Source of the DNA: an uncultured Rhodospirillaceae bacterium
GTDB lineage: Bacteria > Pseudomonadota > Alphaproteobacteria > Rhodospirillales > Rhodospirillaceae
Direction: 5' to 3'
DNA: 64,000 nt
NCBI GenBank assembly: GCA_943787205.1
Contig: CALSLN010000002.1
Span: forward strand, 1 to 64,000
Under the pieces are notes generated by a model. The model did no database searches, had not been told where the DNA came from, and saw only the letters and a list, made by a program, of their open reading frames with translations. Within the stretch, counting starts at the first letter, position 1. Every line of letters begins with the position of its first letter. Both the position numbers and the translations under genes were made by a program. Positions 7,113-16,550 of the stretch are shown here, one piece after another.

Positions 7113-10023
7113 GTGAACAAATCCGTCAAACCAAAGAAGTCCGCCCGCACGCCCCTATCTCGAGGCCTCAGCCCGGTCATCAGTGTCCGTGGCGCCCGAG
7201 AGCATAACCTCCAGGACATTACCGTTGAGCTCCCACGGGACCAACTCGTTGTAATCACTGGGCTTTCTGGCTCCGGTAAGAGTTCGCTCGCCTTCGATAC
7301 CATCTACGCAGAGGGCCAACGCCGCTATGTGGAGAGCCTGTCCGCCTACGCCCGCCAGTTCCTGGAACTCATGCAAAAGCCGGATGTGGACTCTATAGAC
7401 GGTCTCTCGCCCGCCATTTCCATCGAGCAAAAGACCACCAGCCGCAATCCCCGTTCAACCGTAGGTACTGTCACCGAGATCCACGATTATATGCGCCTGC
7501 TCTGGGCCCGGGTTGGCGTGCCCTATTCGCCAGCCACTGGATTGCCCATCGAGGCTCAAACCGTCACCCAAATGGTCGACCGGATCATGGCGATGGGCGA
7601 AGGCACTCGGCTTTATCTCTTGGCGCCCATCGTGCGCGGCCGCAAAGGCGAATACCGCAAAGAACTGGCCGAGCTTCAGAAGAAGGGCTTCCAGCGCGTC
7701 AAAGTCGACGGCACCCTCTATGAAATCGATGAAGTGCCGACGCTCAATAAGAAGCTCAAACACGACATCGAAGTGGTGGTTGATCGCGTTGTCGTCCGCG
7801 AAGACCTCCAAAGCCGCCTCGCCGACAGTTTAGAGACCGCCCTCGACCTCACCGATGGCATCGCCTTCGCCGACGACGCCGACACAGACGACGGCAAAAA
7901 AGGCCGCACCGTCTTCTCCGCCAAGTTCGCCTGCCCGGTCTCTGGCTTCACCATTGATGAGATCGAGCCTCGGCTGTTCTCCTTTAACAACCCGTTCGGC
8001 GCGTGCCCGTCCTGCGATGGCCTTGGCGTCCGCATGACCTTTGATCCAGACCTCATTGTGCCCGACCAAAACAAAACCCTGGCCGAAGGCGCAGTCGCCC
8101 CCTGGTCCAATGCCTCACCGCCCTCTCCTTATTATCTGCAAGCCCTCAAGGGCGTGGCAAAAATCCATGGCGCCAAAATCGATACGCCGTGGAAGAAGCT
8201 GAACAAGAAAACCCGCGATGCTATTTTCTTCGGCAGTGGCGATGAACCGATCCTGATTAAATTCGGCGACGGCACCCGCAAGTTCGAAACCCGCAAACCC
8301 TTCGAAGGCGTCATCAACAACCTCGCCCGCCGTTGGCGCGAAACAGACTCTGCTTGGATCAGAGAAGAACTTTCCAAGTATCAAACCAGCCAGCCCTGCG
8401 AAGCGTGCGAAGGTCACCGCCTTAAGCCCGAAGCCCTGGCTGTAAAGATTGATGGCAAACACGTCAGCGAAGTCTCGCTCCTGTCCATCGCCGACGCCCA
8501 TGCCTGGTTCGAGGCGTTGGAGCCGAAGCTCTCGTCTAAAGACACCGAGATCGCCCGCCGCATCCTGCGCGAGAATTGGCGAACGCTTGGGCTTCCTCAA
8601 CAACGTCGGCTTGGAATACCTCACCCTCGCCCGCAACTCAGGCACCTTGTCTGGCGGCGAGAGTCAACGCATCCGCCTTGCCTCACAAATCGGCTCCGGC
8701 CTCACCGGCGTTTTGTATGTGCTCGATGAGCCGTCCATCGGCTTGCATCAACGCGACAACGAACGCCTGCTACAAACCCTGCGCCGCCTGCGCGACATCG
8801 GCAACACCGTCATTGTTGTTGAACACGATGAAGATGCCATTCGCACCGCCGACCATTTGATTGATATGGGCCCCGGCGCGGGTGTGCACGGCGGCCATGT
8901 CGTCGCGCAAGGCACCCCCGCCAAGGTAATGCAGAGCAAGAAGTCGCTCACCGCTGCATACCTCACTGGCATCAAAAGCATTCCCCTGCCCGACGAGCGC
9001 CGCACCGGCAACGGCAAGGCCATGAAGATCATCGGCGCAGAAACCAACAACCTGCAACAGGTCGATGCCACCTTCCCGCTCGGCACCTTTACCTGTGTCA
9101 CCGGTGTGTCCGGCGGCGGTAAGTCATCGTTAGTGTTGGAGACCCTCTACAAAGCCCTCGCCAAAACTCTACACGGCGCACGCGCCATCCCCGGCCCACA
9201 CAAAAAAATCGACGGGCTGACCTTAATCGACAAAATCGTCGACATCGATCAAAGCCCCATCGGCCGCACCCCGCGGTCTAACCCCGCCACTTACACCGGC
9301 GCGTTCACGCCTATTCGCGATTGGTTTGCCGAACTGCCCGAATCCAAAGCGCGCGGCTACAAGCCGGGGCGCTTCTCCTTCAACGTCAAAGGCGGACGCT
9401 GCGAAGCCTGCCAGGGCGATGGCCTCATTAAAATCGAGATGCACTTCCTGCCCGATGTCTACGTCACCTGCGATGTCTGCAACGGCCAGCGCTATAACCG
9501 CGAGACCCTCGACATTAAGTTCAAGGGCAAGTCCGTCGCCGACGTCCTCGACATGACCGTCGAAGAAGGCGTCGACTTCTTTAAAGCCGTGCCCGGTATC
9601 CGCGATAAAATGGTGCTGCTACAACAGGTCGGGTTGGATTACATCCGCCTCGGCCAGCAAGCCACCACCCTCTCCGGCGGCGAAGCCCAACGGGTGAAAC
9701 TGGCGAAAGAACTCTCCAAGCGCGCCACCGGCCGCACGCTGTATATCCTCGATGAACCGACCACCGGCTTGCACTTTGAAGATGTGCGCAAGTTACTCGA
9801 GGTCCTCCATCATCTGGTCGACCAAGGCAACACCGTCATCGTCATCGAACATAATCTCGAAGTCATCAAAACCGCCGACCACATCATCGACATCGGCCCC
9901 GAAGGCGGCGCCGGCGGCGGCCACATCGTCGCCACAGGCACACCGGAAGACGTCGCCAAGGTAAAGGCCAGCTATACGGGCCAATACTTGAAGGGTGTGC
10001 TGAAGGGGAAAACGAGAAAGTGA
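7113..10023 (+). CDS. uvrA: UvrA, excinuclease ABC subunit A, interrupted by an apparent +1 frameshift near 8574
   Basis: UvrA finds bulky DNA lesions with UvrB in nucleotide excision repair. The first frame (7113-8573) holds Walker [10 protein letters not shown] (residues about 50-58), a zinc finger (CPSCDGLG region) and the insertion domain. The second frame holds [19 protein letters not shown], the second Walker [12 protein letters not shown], the zinc module CEACQGDG...CDVCNGQRY and a second [12 protein letters not shown] signature. The frames join at GAGAATTGG (8571-8579). Removing one A gives [14 protein letters not shown], the expected family sequence, and a protein of about 969 residues. 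The start is GTG with no ribosome site, directly behind an SOS box. Both halves are otherwise intact, so sequencing error is more likely than decay. Confidence 0.9.
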
Positions 10024-10072
10024 CCAGACCTACGGGCCCAGTCATCTCCACTACCATCACGCGCGCATTTGA

Positions 10073-10321
10073 CTAAGCCACTTTATCGTCGGCTTGAAGA
10101 AACAAAGCGCTGTCGATAATGCCGTGCTCCTCGTCACTCAACAAACGATCATCGGGCGTCACTTCCACGTCCGTCATAAACTTCATGACAGCGTGGCGGC
10201 GCACATCGATCGGATAAAAATGACCGGGCGTTTTTACGTCAGACTTTGCGGCCCGCGCTTGGTCGCGCGAGTCGAGAACGGGGTCAACCCGCGATCCGTG
10301 CATCGGTACAAATCTAAGCAT
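10073..10321 (-). CDS. Small protein of unknown function, paralogue A
   Basis: 82 residues from the ATG at 10321, with AGGGAAAA upstream; the in-frame extension to 10381 is unlikely. It is paralogous to the next gene (10422-10682): both begin M(L/I)R(F/L)V, share D-P-(V/L)-L near residue 13-16, DxRR...MKF in the middle, and end with DDRLLSDEEHGIIDSALF (here) or DDRLMSDDVQGIIDSVLF (there). No signal peptide, membrane segment or known domain is recognised. The tail resembles a short amphipathic helix found in other small proteins of this region. Role unknown. It converges on uvrA. Confidence 0.6.
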   Translation of the reverse strand: MLRFVPMHGSRVDPVLDSRDQARAAKSDVKTPGHFYPIDVRRHAVMKFMTDVEVTPDDRLLSDEEHGIIDSALFLQADDKVA

Positions 10322-10421
10322 GGCATTTTCCCTGTGCGATTGCTTTCCAACAATGGAAAACACCACCCGCCCGGCCAGCATGTGAGAGGCTCGGCGCGCG
10401 CCCCGCTAGGCCGTCTTGCGA

Positions 10422-10682
10422 CTAAGCCGCTTGATCGGCATGGTGGTTAAACAACACACTGTCGATGATGCCCTGCACGTCATCACTCATTAATCGATCA
10501 TCAAGTGTGAGGCCTGCTTCTGCTAGGAACTTCATACCCGCGGCGCGGCGTGCATCAGTAGAGAAGCGTTGTGCGCGCGTTTGTAAGTCTGCAGTTGAGT
10601 CTAGGGTTGCGACCACTGTTGCCTCGCGTGCTTTGAGCAAGGGGTCGGTCAGCGATCCATCTGCATTTACAAGTCTAATCAT
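10422..10682 (-). CDS. Small protein of unknown function, paralogue B
   Basis: 86 residues, start ATG at 10682 behind AGAGGAAA. It is a tandem duplicate, well diverged, of the gene at 10073-10321, 100 bases upstream of it on the same strand. The conserved block is the C-terminal DDRLMSDDVQGIIDSVLF plus an ARRAAGMKFLAEAG helix. The divergence with preserved reading frame and ribosome site argues that both are real, selected genes. Function unknown; cytoplasmic by appearance. Upstream, 10683-10871 holds a small palindrome (TAGGAAAGCTTCCTA) and no gene. Confidence 0.62.
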   Translation of the reverse strand: MIRLVNADGSLTDPLLKAREATVVATLDSTADLQTRAQRFSTDARRAAGMKFLAEAGLTLDDRLMSDDVQGIIDSVLFNHHADQAA

Positions 10683-10871
10683 GGCGTTTCCTCTGAGCTG
10701 TTGAATTGCCCAGTGAATCTAGGAAAGCTTCCTACACTCCGCCATGTTGCGAACGTATAGGGGGCTGATTCTTTAGTATTAGACTCTTGCGGTTGAATTG
10801 GCCCTTGCGCTTTGACACCACACCACAGATCAGCACTCGGGCGTGGCGCTCGAAGCCAGCCTCACAAAGCC

Positions 10872-11573
10872 CTACAGCTCCATATCCAACTTGTACTTTT
10901 TAGAGGCCGCGTCCCATTCCGCGTCGTCTTCGGCGGTCTCGCCGTAGTACTTAAAGAACGTAATCACATGGCCGTCCGGGTCGATGATGCCCATTTCCAT
11001 ATAGCGCAGGCGCGGCGCGTTTTCCCGCTCGGGCACAATGGCAATGCTCGGCCCAATGATTTCGCCACCGAAGGCTTCGGCCCGCGCGTGAATGCCGAGA
11101 ATGTCACTGGCTTCAAACAGGATGGTGGTGACGCGCGGGTTTTGCGGCACAACAAACGGCTTGTTCACTTCGCGCAAGGCAATGCCGCGTGTTTCGTTTG
11201 AGGTGTTTAATTGCGCAATGCGGCGGCGCGTTCCCTCTTCCGTATTAAACAGCTCATTGCCGATGGTGGTTTGATCAACGCTATAGACCTGATCGACCGC
11301 ATACACTTCCAACCCAATGACGTTTTCATAAAAATCGAGTGAACGTTTCAGGTCGGTAACAAACAGCAGCGAGCGCTTGAGGCGCAGCTCAACGCCCTTA
11401 AGCTTTCCCTCAGACGGATTTTGGTTCCGCGTTCCATCCGGAATAAACGGCGCAGGTTCGTAATTTGGATCGTCGTCAGCCGGCATGTAATCTTGTCCCA
11501 CACTTGCAAAAGAATAACTCATCAACAGCACGGCCAAGATGCCGCTAAGCCAATGTCTGACTTGTTTCATCAT
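10872..11573 (-). CDS. Exported VOC (glyoxalase/dioxygenase fold) protein
   Basis: 233 residues from the ATG at 11573, 8 bases after AGGAG. A signal peptide (MMKQVRHWLSGILAVLLM... cleaved near ASVGQ) precedes a VOC module: KRSLLFVTDLKRSLDFYENV is the first beta-alpha-beta unit, and MEMGIIDPDGHVITFFKYYG is the second unit with its closing strand. VOC proteins bind a divalent metal or small ligand; here export to the periplasm is unusual for a glyoxalase-type enzyme. The tail ends in a charged Asp/Lys segment. No pathway partner is evident next to it. The substrate is unknown. Confidence 0.75.
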   Translation of the reverse strand: MMKQVRHWLSGILAVLLMSYSFASVGQDYMPADDDPNYEPAPFIPDGTRNQNPSEGKLKGVELRLKRSLLFVTDLKRSLDFYENVIGLEVYAVDQVYSVDQTTIGNELFNTEEGTRRRIAQLNTSNETRGIALREVNKPFVVPQNPRVTTILFEASDILGIHARAEAFGGEIIGPSIAIVPERENAPRLRYMEMGIIDPDGHVITFFKYYGETAEDDAEWDAASKKYKLDMEL

Positions 11574-11695
11574 TGCACCCGCTCCTGTTGATCCCACAAT
11601 CATCTCACGATTATATCACTACAAAGTGTAGGCTTGTTATCACAAGAAAGACAGCGAGCCGGGTATTGGGCCGTGAACCAGACCCTTTGCTCAAA

Positions 11696-12301
11696 CTAGG
11701 CTTGGTGTTGCACCAGCGCCGAGAGCTTGGCGATGGTAGGGCCGCGCACGTCATTGAACAGCCAGTCGCTCAGCGTCGCCATCACGCGCGGTAAAAACAA
11801 AACCAAGCCAGAGGCCAACAGAGAAAGGCCAATCACCACAGCATCACTCTGGGTCATCCGTCCTTGGGCAATAACAATCCCACCACTGATCACTTCCATC
11901 CCCATGGCAAAGAGCCACAGGTATAGAAACCACTGACCGATACCGTATGTGGGAATGCGCAGCCCAAAGCCTCCTAGCGTATAGGCTGCAACGGCAACCG
12001 GCTGGCCATTGAGAGTCCGAAACTCTCCCCTAAGGCCGAACTGTCGCCCAACCTTCACCATAAGCTTTGAAGCGTTCGTGCGCAGATCACCAAGGCGAGC
12101 GCCCGGAACATAAAAGTGACCCCCGCGTAACTCTGCGCCTTTGCTAAACAACTGAAGGAAACTCTCTGGGTTCACCGTGGACAGGTCGCCGCCGCGAATA
12201 ACACCGCGTTCCATGTGGCCGTCCGCGTAGATGGTGTAGCCCTTTGGCCCCATAAACATTGCTTCGAACCAAAGTCTAAAACTATTGAGTAACGTTACCA
12301 T
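11696..12301 (-). CDS. Membrane protein of unknown function
   Basis: 201 residues. The N-terminal half is soluble (GPKGYTIYADGHMERGVIRG... AELRGGHFYVPGARLGDLR). Two hydrophobic segments follow: about residues 122-146 (FLYLWLFAMGMEVISGGIVI) and 151-172 (AVVIGLSLLASGLVLFLP). An amphipathic tail ends the protein. No family is recognised and no good ribosome site precedes the ATG, so the start is approximate. It diverges from the lectin-like gene at 12404. Confidence 0.55.
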   Translation of the reverse strand: MVTLLNSFRLWFEAMFMGPKGYTIYADGHMERGVIRGGDLSTVNPESFLQLFSKGAELRGGHFYVPGARLGDLRTNASKLMVKVGRQFGLRGEFRTLNGQPVAVAAYTLGGFGLRIPTYGIGQWFLYLWLFAMGMEVISGGIVIAQGRMTQSDAVVIGLSLLASGLVLFLPRVMATLSDWLFNDVRGPTIAKLSALVQHQA

Positions 12302-12403
12302 TGCTGTGACAGTACCATGCCTTCGCGCATTGCTCGCCGTATATCCGATATAGATTTTTAAAAACCCGACACAACTCGTCCGCCTTCTTTGGGGAAACTG
12401 AAC

Positions 12404-13135
12404 ATGAAAACGACCGCCACCTTAGTGACAGCCCTCCTGCTCACCACATCACTCCCCGCTCTCGCACAGGAGCCGACCGGTGTACCAGAAATTCCGCCGC
12501 GTCCTGCTAAGGGAGAGATGTCGTTCTTCGTCACCAGCGAAGGCATGGGCGATGGCGCGAATCTCGGTGGCTTGTCCGGAGCCGATGCCCATTGTCAAAG
12601 CCTGGCCGAGGCCTCAGGCGCTGATGGCGCAGCCGGCAAAACATGGCGCGCCTATCTCAGCACCCAGAAGGATGGCGATACGGCGGCCATCAACGCACGA
12701 GATCGCATTGGCAATGGCCCCTGGTACAACGCCAAAGGTGTACGCATTGCCAAAGGCCAGAGTGACCTTCATGGCGATACATTAGATGAAGCCCGCCACG
12801 GCAACATTCTCAACATAAACACGGCATTGACGGAAACCGGAGAGAAAGTCCCCGGCGAAGTGAAGATCGTTGGGCAAGATGGCGCGCGTAATCAGCATGA
12901 TATTTTAACTGGAACCCGCATCGATGGTCGCGCCTTTACAGATACGCTGGACCGCACCTGCCGCAATTGGACAACCAGCAGCGAAAGCGGCAGCGCTAAT
13001 GTGGGCCACCATGATCGCCTGACCAGTTTCACCAGCATGTCGTGGGTCTCTACTCATGCCAGCATCGGCTGTAGCCAAGACAACCTGATCGCGACCGGCG
13101 GCGCTGGGCAGTTCTATTGCTTCGCCGCCGACTAG
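12404..13135 (+). CDS. Exported lectin-like (DUF1554-type) protein
   Basis: 243 residues from the ATG at 12404, behind GGGGAAA. The signal peptide is MKTTATLVTALLLTTSLPALA, cut after ALA. The mature part opens with FFVTSEGMGDGANLGGLSGA and DAHCQSLAEA, the start of a secreted family with a C-type-lectin/endostatin-like fold annotated as DUF1554 in databases. Cysteines in DAHC, DRTC, ASIGC and FYC could form two disulfides. Ligand unknown. The next gene begins 11 bases after the stop, so the two are probably cotranscribed. Confidence 0.72.
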   Translation: MKTTATLVTALLLTTSLPALAQEPTGVPEIPPRPAKGEMSFFVTSEGMGDGANLGGLSGADAHCQSLAEASGADGAAGKTWRAYLSTQKDGDTAAINARDRIGNGPWYNAKGVRIAKGQSDLHGDTLDEARHGNILNINTALTETGEKVPGEVKIVGQDGARNQHDILTGTRIDGRAFTDTLDRTCRNWTTSSESGSANVGHHDRLTSFTSMSWVSTHASIGCSQDNLIATGGAGQFYCFAAD

Positions 13136-13146
13136 GGCCAATCACT

Positions 13147-13872
13147 ATGAAAATGTTTCAAACCTATCTCGCCGCGTTCGTTCTTGCTTTTGTTAGCAAT
13201 CTGGCGCTCGCACAATCCAACACCGGCGTTCTTGTTGTTGGTGGCACCGGTCAATTGGGCTCCTACCACGTCAAGCAACTCTCAGCCGCTGGCGAGCGCG
13301 TGATCGTGCTGGCGCGGTCCACATCGTCTTTTGATCGCATTGAAGGCAGCGACTATGAGGTTGTGGTTGCAGACTTAATGGACGCTGATGCTGTAATCGC
13401 AGCAGTGATGAAAGCAAAGCCGGCCGTCATCATCGATGCCTCCAACGCGCCAGGTATTCGCATGGACGATGGCGATAGTTTTTACTGGCGCTCTATTCTC
13501 ACCCTCACCAAGGCGGCAAAAGCCGCAGGCGTCACACAAGTCATTCGCCATAGCGCCCGAGGCGCGCGCGAGATACTGACCGTCCTGCCCGCTCAATTCA
13601 AAGACGACCCTCGTATCATCAATTACTTCCGCGACGTGGCCCGGGCAGAGATCGCCCTGGAGCACAGTGGCCAGACGTACACAATTATCCTCAATAGTAA
13701 TTTGCCGCCAGAGCCCGCTATAGCAACTGGCAACGGGACGCTAGACGCTGATGTCACCATCGATGATGGCATCACCCGTGCCGACTTGGCAGCCGTCACC
13801 AACACCTGCATCTTGAATCAGGCGTGCTACGGCAAACGCCTCAATGGGATTGATCCAACCCTGGCACGCTAA
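13147..13872 (+). CDS. NmrA-like NAD(P)-binding protein with an export signal
   Basis: 241 residues from the ATG at 13147. A hydrophobic signal sequence (MKMFQTYLAAFVLAFVSNLALAQ) directly precedes a Rossmann fold, VLVVGGTGQLGSYHVKQL, whose GGTGQLG is the dinucleotide-binding loop. The rest follows the atypical short-chain dehydrogenase/NmrA plan (VVVADLMDADAVIAAV, VIRHSARGARE); a catalytic Tyr-x-x-x-Lys is not evident. Export of a dinucleotide-binding fold is odd, because the periplasm has little NAD(P)H; a Tat partner or membrane anchoring are alternatives. A short gene follows 22 bases downstream. Confidence 0.72.
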   Translation: MKMFQTYLAAFVLAFVSNLALAQSNTGVLVVGGTGQLGSYHVKQLSAAGERVIVLARSTSSFDRIEGSDYEVVVADLMDADAVIAAVMKAKPAVIIDASNAPGIRMDDGDSFYWRSILTLTKAAKAAGVTQVIRHSARGAREILTVLPAQFKDDPRIINYFRDVARAEIALEHSGQTYTIILNSNLPPEPAIATGNGTLDADVTIDDGITRADLAAVTNTCILNQACYGKRLNGIDPTLAR

Positions 13873-13894
13873 CGCCCCGTTCTAAGGATATATC

Positions 13895-14248
13895 GTGCGC
13901 GCTCTCAATGTTTTTATATCCTTATTTGGAACCTATAGAACCAACGTCGGGATAAGCGACCAACACCCTGCGTTGGATCAGAAGTTAGACGACTCTGACA
14001 TCGGGTTGAACTTGACCTACATCCCTCAAAGCCGGATCGAGTCCGAAAACGGTCGCGCTGTTCTCGTCACAGAATTGGGCGGGATTGAGTCCCTCTTTTT
14101 AGCACCCGTTGTTGTGCTTCTGATGAGCGATCCGATTCTCGCTGAAATACCAAACCCTGCCGTGTTCATCGTTGGACTATTGGCTCTGCTGTTACCGCGC
14201 GCCATCGGCCACCTGCGTCATCAACAAGCGCTTAAAAAACTCGTATAG
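13895..14248 (+). CDS. Small membrane protein of unknown function
   Basis: 117 residues from a GTG start, with AAGGAT 7 bases upstream. A hydrophobic stretch of about 30 residues (residues about 66-100: LFLAPVVVLLMSDPILAEIP then FIVGLLALLLPRAIG) probably makes one or two membrane segments, followed by a basic tail (HLRHQQALKKLV). No family recognised. Its place 22 bases after the exported Rossmann gene suggests cotranscription. Confidence 0.5.
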   Translation: MRALNVFISLFGTYRTNVGISDQHPALDQKLDDSDIGLNLTYIPQSRIESENGRAVLVTELGGIESLFLAPVVVLLMSDPILAEIPNPAVFIVGLLALLLPRAIGHLRHQQALKKLV

Positions 14249-14364
14249 CCGCCAGGCCCCCGCACGCGACAAATAGATTATTTTCGTATCCGCCGTTGTC
14301 GCCACCAAACTTCCCGTCTATGAAACGTACACCTCAAACGCTTTTCTGAATCGGAACAGCCGCG

Positions 14365-15243
14365 ATGGACTTTAATCAGGTCAAATATTTTCTTGCCCTT
14401 GCCGAGACGCTGAACTTCACGCGCGCGGCGGAGCAATCCAACGTGTCGCAACCTGCGCTGACGCAAGGCATCAAAAGGCTTGAAGAGGAATTGGGTGGCC
14501 CACTCATCACCCGCGAGGGTCGTTACACGCAACTCACGGTGCTCGGACTTTCTCTGCATAGCCACTTCGAGCAAATCAATCGCACACGACACCTGGTAAA
14601 CAAGACCGCAAAATAAGTCGTCACGGGCGAAAGCGCAGAATTAAACATCGGCATCATGTGCACCATTGGCCCGGGCATGCTTGGCGGATTGTTCGACGCC
14701 TTCCGAAGACAGCATCCGAAGACCTCTGTCACCTTCCACGACACGATTCCCGATGCCATCCCTAACCTCTTGCTCACTGGGGCTTTGGACGGCGTGTTTT
14801 GCTCTCGCCCCGGGCCACCTCATACCGGCATTCGCTATCACGCGCTATTCGAAGAATCCGTAGTTGTCGCTTTTCCGTTGGGGCATCCGTTGTCCAAAAA
14901 AGAGTCTGTCACCCTGGCTGAGATTGCACCCCATCCCTATATCGACCGCCTCCATTGTGAGTTTCGGCAAAGCGCCATCGACTACTACAGCGAAAGTAAT
15001 TTGAATCTGAATGTGGTGTTCAGCAGCGAGCGAGATGATTGGATTGAAGGTCTCATCAAAGCAGGCGCGGGCGTTGCGATCGTCCCCCAGCATTCAATTT
15101 TGGGCGCTGATTTAGAGTATCGGCCGATCGTGAACCCCGCGATATCGCGCACCATCGAATTGGCGATCGCAGCAGATGAAGACATTTCACCGGCCTTGAG
15201 TTTTCTGATCAAAGCAGCAGGAGCCTATGGCTGGCCATCATAA
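14365..15243 (+). pseudogene. LysR-family transcriptional regulator split by an in-frame TAA
   Basis: Residues 1-83 (14365-14613) are a LysR winged helix: MDFNQVKYFLALAETLNFTR then AAEQSNVSQPALTQGIKRLE. A TAA stands at 14614-14616. The same frame continues at once (VVTGESAELNIGIMCTIGPG) into a full effector domain ending at 15243. Without the stop the protein would be about 292 residues, normal for LysR regulators. So one nonsense codon, or one miscalled base, inactivates it. The downstream half could restart at the ATG at 14656 but would lack the DNA-binding domain. It may control the P460 genes that begin 100 bases further on; that is inference from position. Confidence 0.85.
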
Positions 15244-15342
15244 GCACTGCTTATCGTCAGGCAGCAAATAGCAATTTCACAGGCTGTGTTGCGCCAACTA
15301 GGGTCCGCCCATCTGCGAACCTAAAGTTGGAGATTTCAAGCC

Positions 15343-15981
15343 ATGACCAAAATACTTTCGCCAGCACGCCTCGTCGGGCTCATTGCCCTGGGCGTAATCT
15401 TGCAAGCGGTCGCCATCGGTGCGGCAAGCGCAGAGAGCTTTTTCAAATTTAAGAACGGCCAGCTCGAACGCCCCACAGGCTATCGCGAATGGGTTTATGT
15501 CGGCACTCCCGTCACCCCGAATGATATGAACGACGGTGCTGCAGCGTTTCCTGAGCATCACAATGTCTACATCGATCCAGACAGTTGGAAGCACTGGAAG
15601 AAGACAGGTGAATTTCGGGATGGCACCATCCTAATGAAGGAACTGGTTTCTGTTGGGTCCAAGGCAGCCGTTAGCGGTGCCGGATATTTTCAAGGTGACT
15701 TCATTGGCCTAGAAGCTACGATCAAGAGTAAAAAGCACTTTAAGGATGAGCCGGGCAACTGGGCGTACTTCAGTTTCTCAACACCGGACCATAAAACTCT
15801 AAAAGAAAAAGCGAACGCTTTTCCTACTGAAAGTTGCAACGCGTGTCATGCAGCAGCAGCGGCCGATGACTTTGTCTTCACTCAATATTACCCGGTGCTC
15901 AGCCAAGGCAAAGCGGCTGGCAAAGATGCCATCGGTGGCCGCAAGTCCGATCTCACCCCTCTCATGGGAATGGGCGAATAA
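15343..15981 (+). CDS. Cytochrome P460-like haem protein 1
   Basis: 212 residues. A signal peptide (cleaved near GAASA) precedes a cytochrome P460 domain: YREWVYVGTPVTPNDMN near the N-terminus, FRDGTILMKELVSVG in the middle and a haem c site CNACHAA near residue 165, followed by DFVFTQYYPVL. P460 cytochromes are periplasmic c-type proteins; characterised members oxidise hydroxylamine to nitrous oxide, whereas relatives (cytochrome c'-beta) only bind NO or CO. Which applies here depends on haem-crosslinking residues I cannot assign by eye. The next P460-like gene starts one base after this stop, so translation is probably coupled. Confidence 0.82.
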   Translation: MTKILSPARLVGLIALGVILQAVAIGAASAESFFKFKNGQLERPTGYREWVYVGTPVTPNDMNDGAAAFPEHHNVYIDPDSWKHWKKTGEFRDGTILMKELVSVGSKAAVSGAGYFQGDFIGLEATIKSKKHFKDEPGNWAYFSFSTPDHKTLKEKANAFPTESCNACHAAAAADDFVFTQYYPVLSQGKAAGKDAIGGRKSDLTPLMGMGE

Positions 15982-15982
15982 C

Positions 15983-16540
15983 ATGCGCGGCATAGAAGAT
16001 ACTCTTGCCGGTTTGGCATTGATCGCGTGGGTCGGGCTTATAGGCTCCCCAGCTTGGAGTGATGACACCTTCTCACCGTACGTAGATGAGTCGGGCGCGA
16101 TCAGTTTCCCCGAGGATTTTAGGACAACCATGGTGCACCTTGGCTCCTGGTTTGTCCCCTCGGGGGACGCCAGTGGCTTTCATGATGTTTATACGGAAAA
16201 GGAAACCGTCGAAGCTTTTCGAGAGACCGGAAAATTTCCTGACGGCGCAACCTTGGTGAAAGAACTGCGTGCATCAGAAACCGGCAACTACACGACCGGG
16301 TCAGGCATCAGCTACGAAACCGATGGTTTGAAGCAATGGTTCGTGATGATCAAAGACAGAGAAGGCCGTTTCAAAGGCAATAAACTATGGGGCGAAGGCT
16401 GGGGTTGGGCTCTGTACAAGCCCGATGACCGAACCAAAAATGTCGCCTCAAACTTCCGTTCGGATTGCCTAGGCTGCCATATCCCCGCGAAGAAGAAAGA
16501 TTGGATTTACACCGAGGCTTATCCGATTTTGAAAGAGTAA
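15983..16540 (+). CDS. Cytochrome P460-like haem protein 2
   Basis: 185 residues from the ATG at 15983, one base after the previous stop. A signal peptide (cleaved near SPAWS) is followed by a shorter P460 domain: FRTTMVHLGSWFVPSGDASG, FPDGATLVKELRASETGNY, GWGWALYKPDD, and a haem c motif CLGCH near residue 165 followed by DWIYTEAYPIL. It is a diverged tandem paralogue of the upstream gene; both share F-x-D-G-x-x-L-(M/V)-K-E-L and the C-terminal CxxCH. The pair may form a heteromer or have split functions. Periplasmic. Confidence 0.8.
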   Translation: MRGIEDTLAGLALIAWVGLIGSPAWSDDTFSPYVDESGAISFPEDFRTTMVHLGSWFVPSGDASGFHDVYTEKETVEAFRETGKFPDGATLVKELRASETGNYTTGSGISYETDGLKQWFVMIKDREGRFKGNKLWGEGWGWALYKPDDRTKNVASNFRSDCLGCHIPAKKKDWIYTEAYPILKE

Positions 16541-16550
16541 TTGGGCGCGT

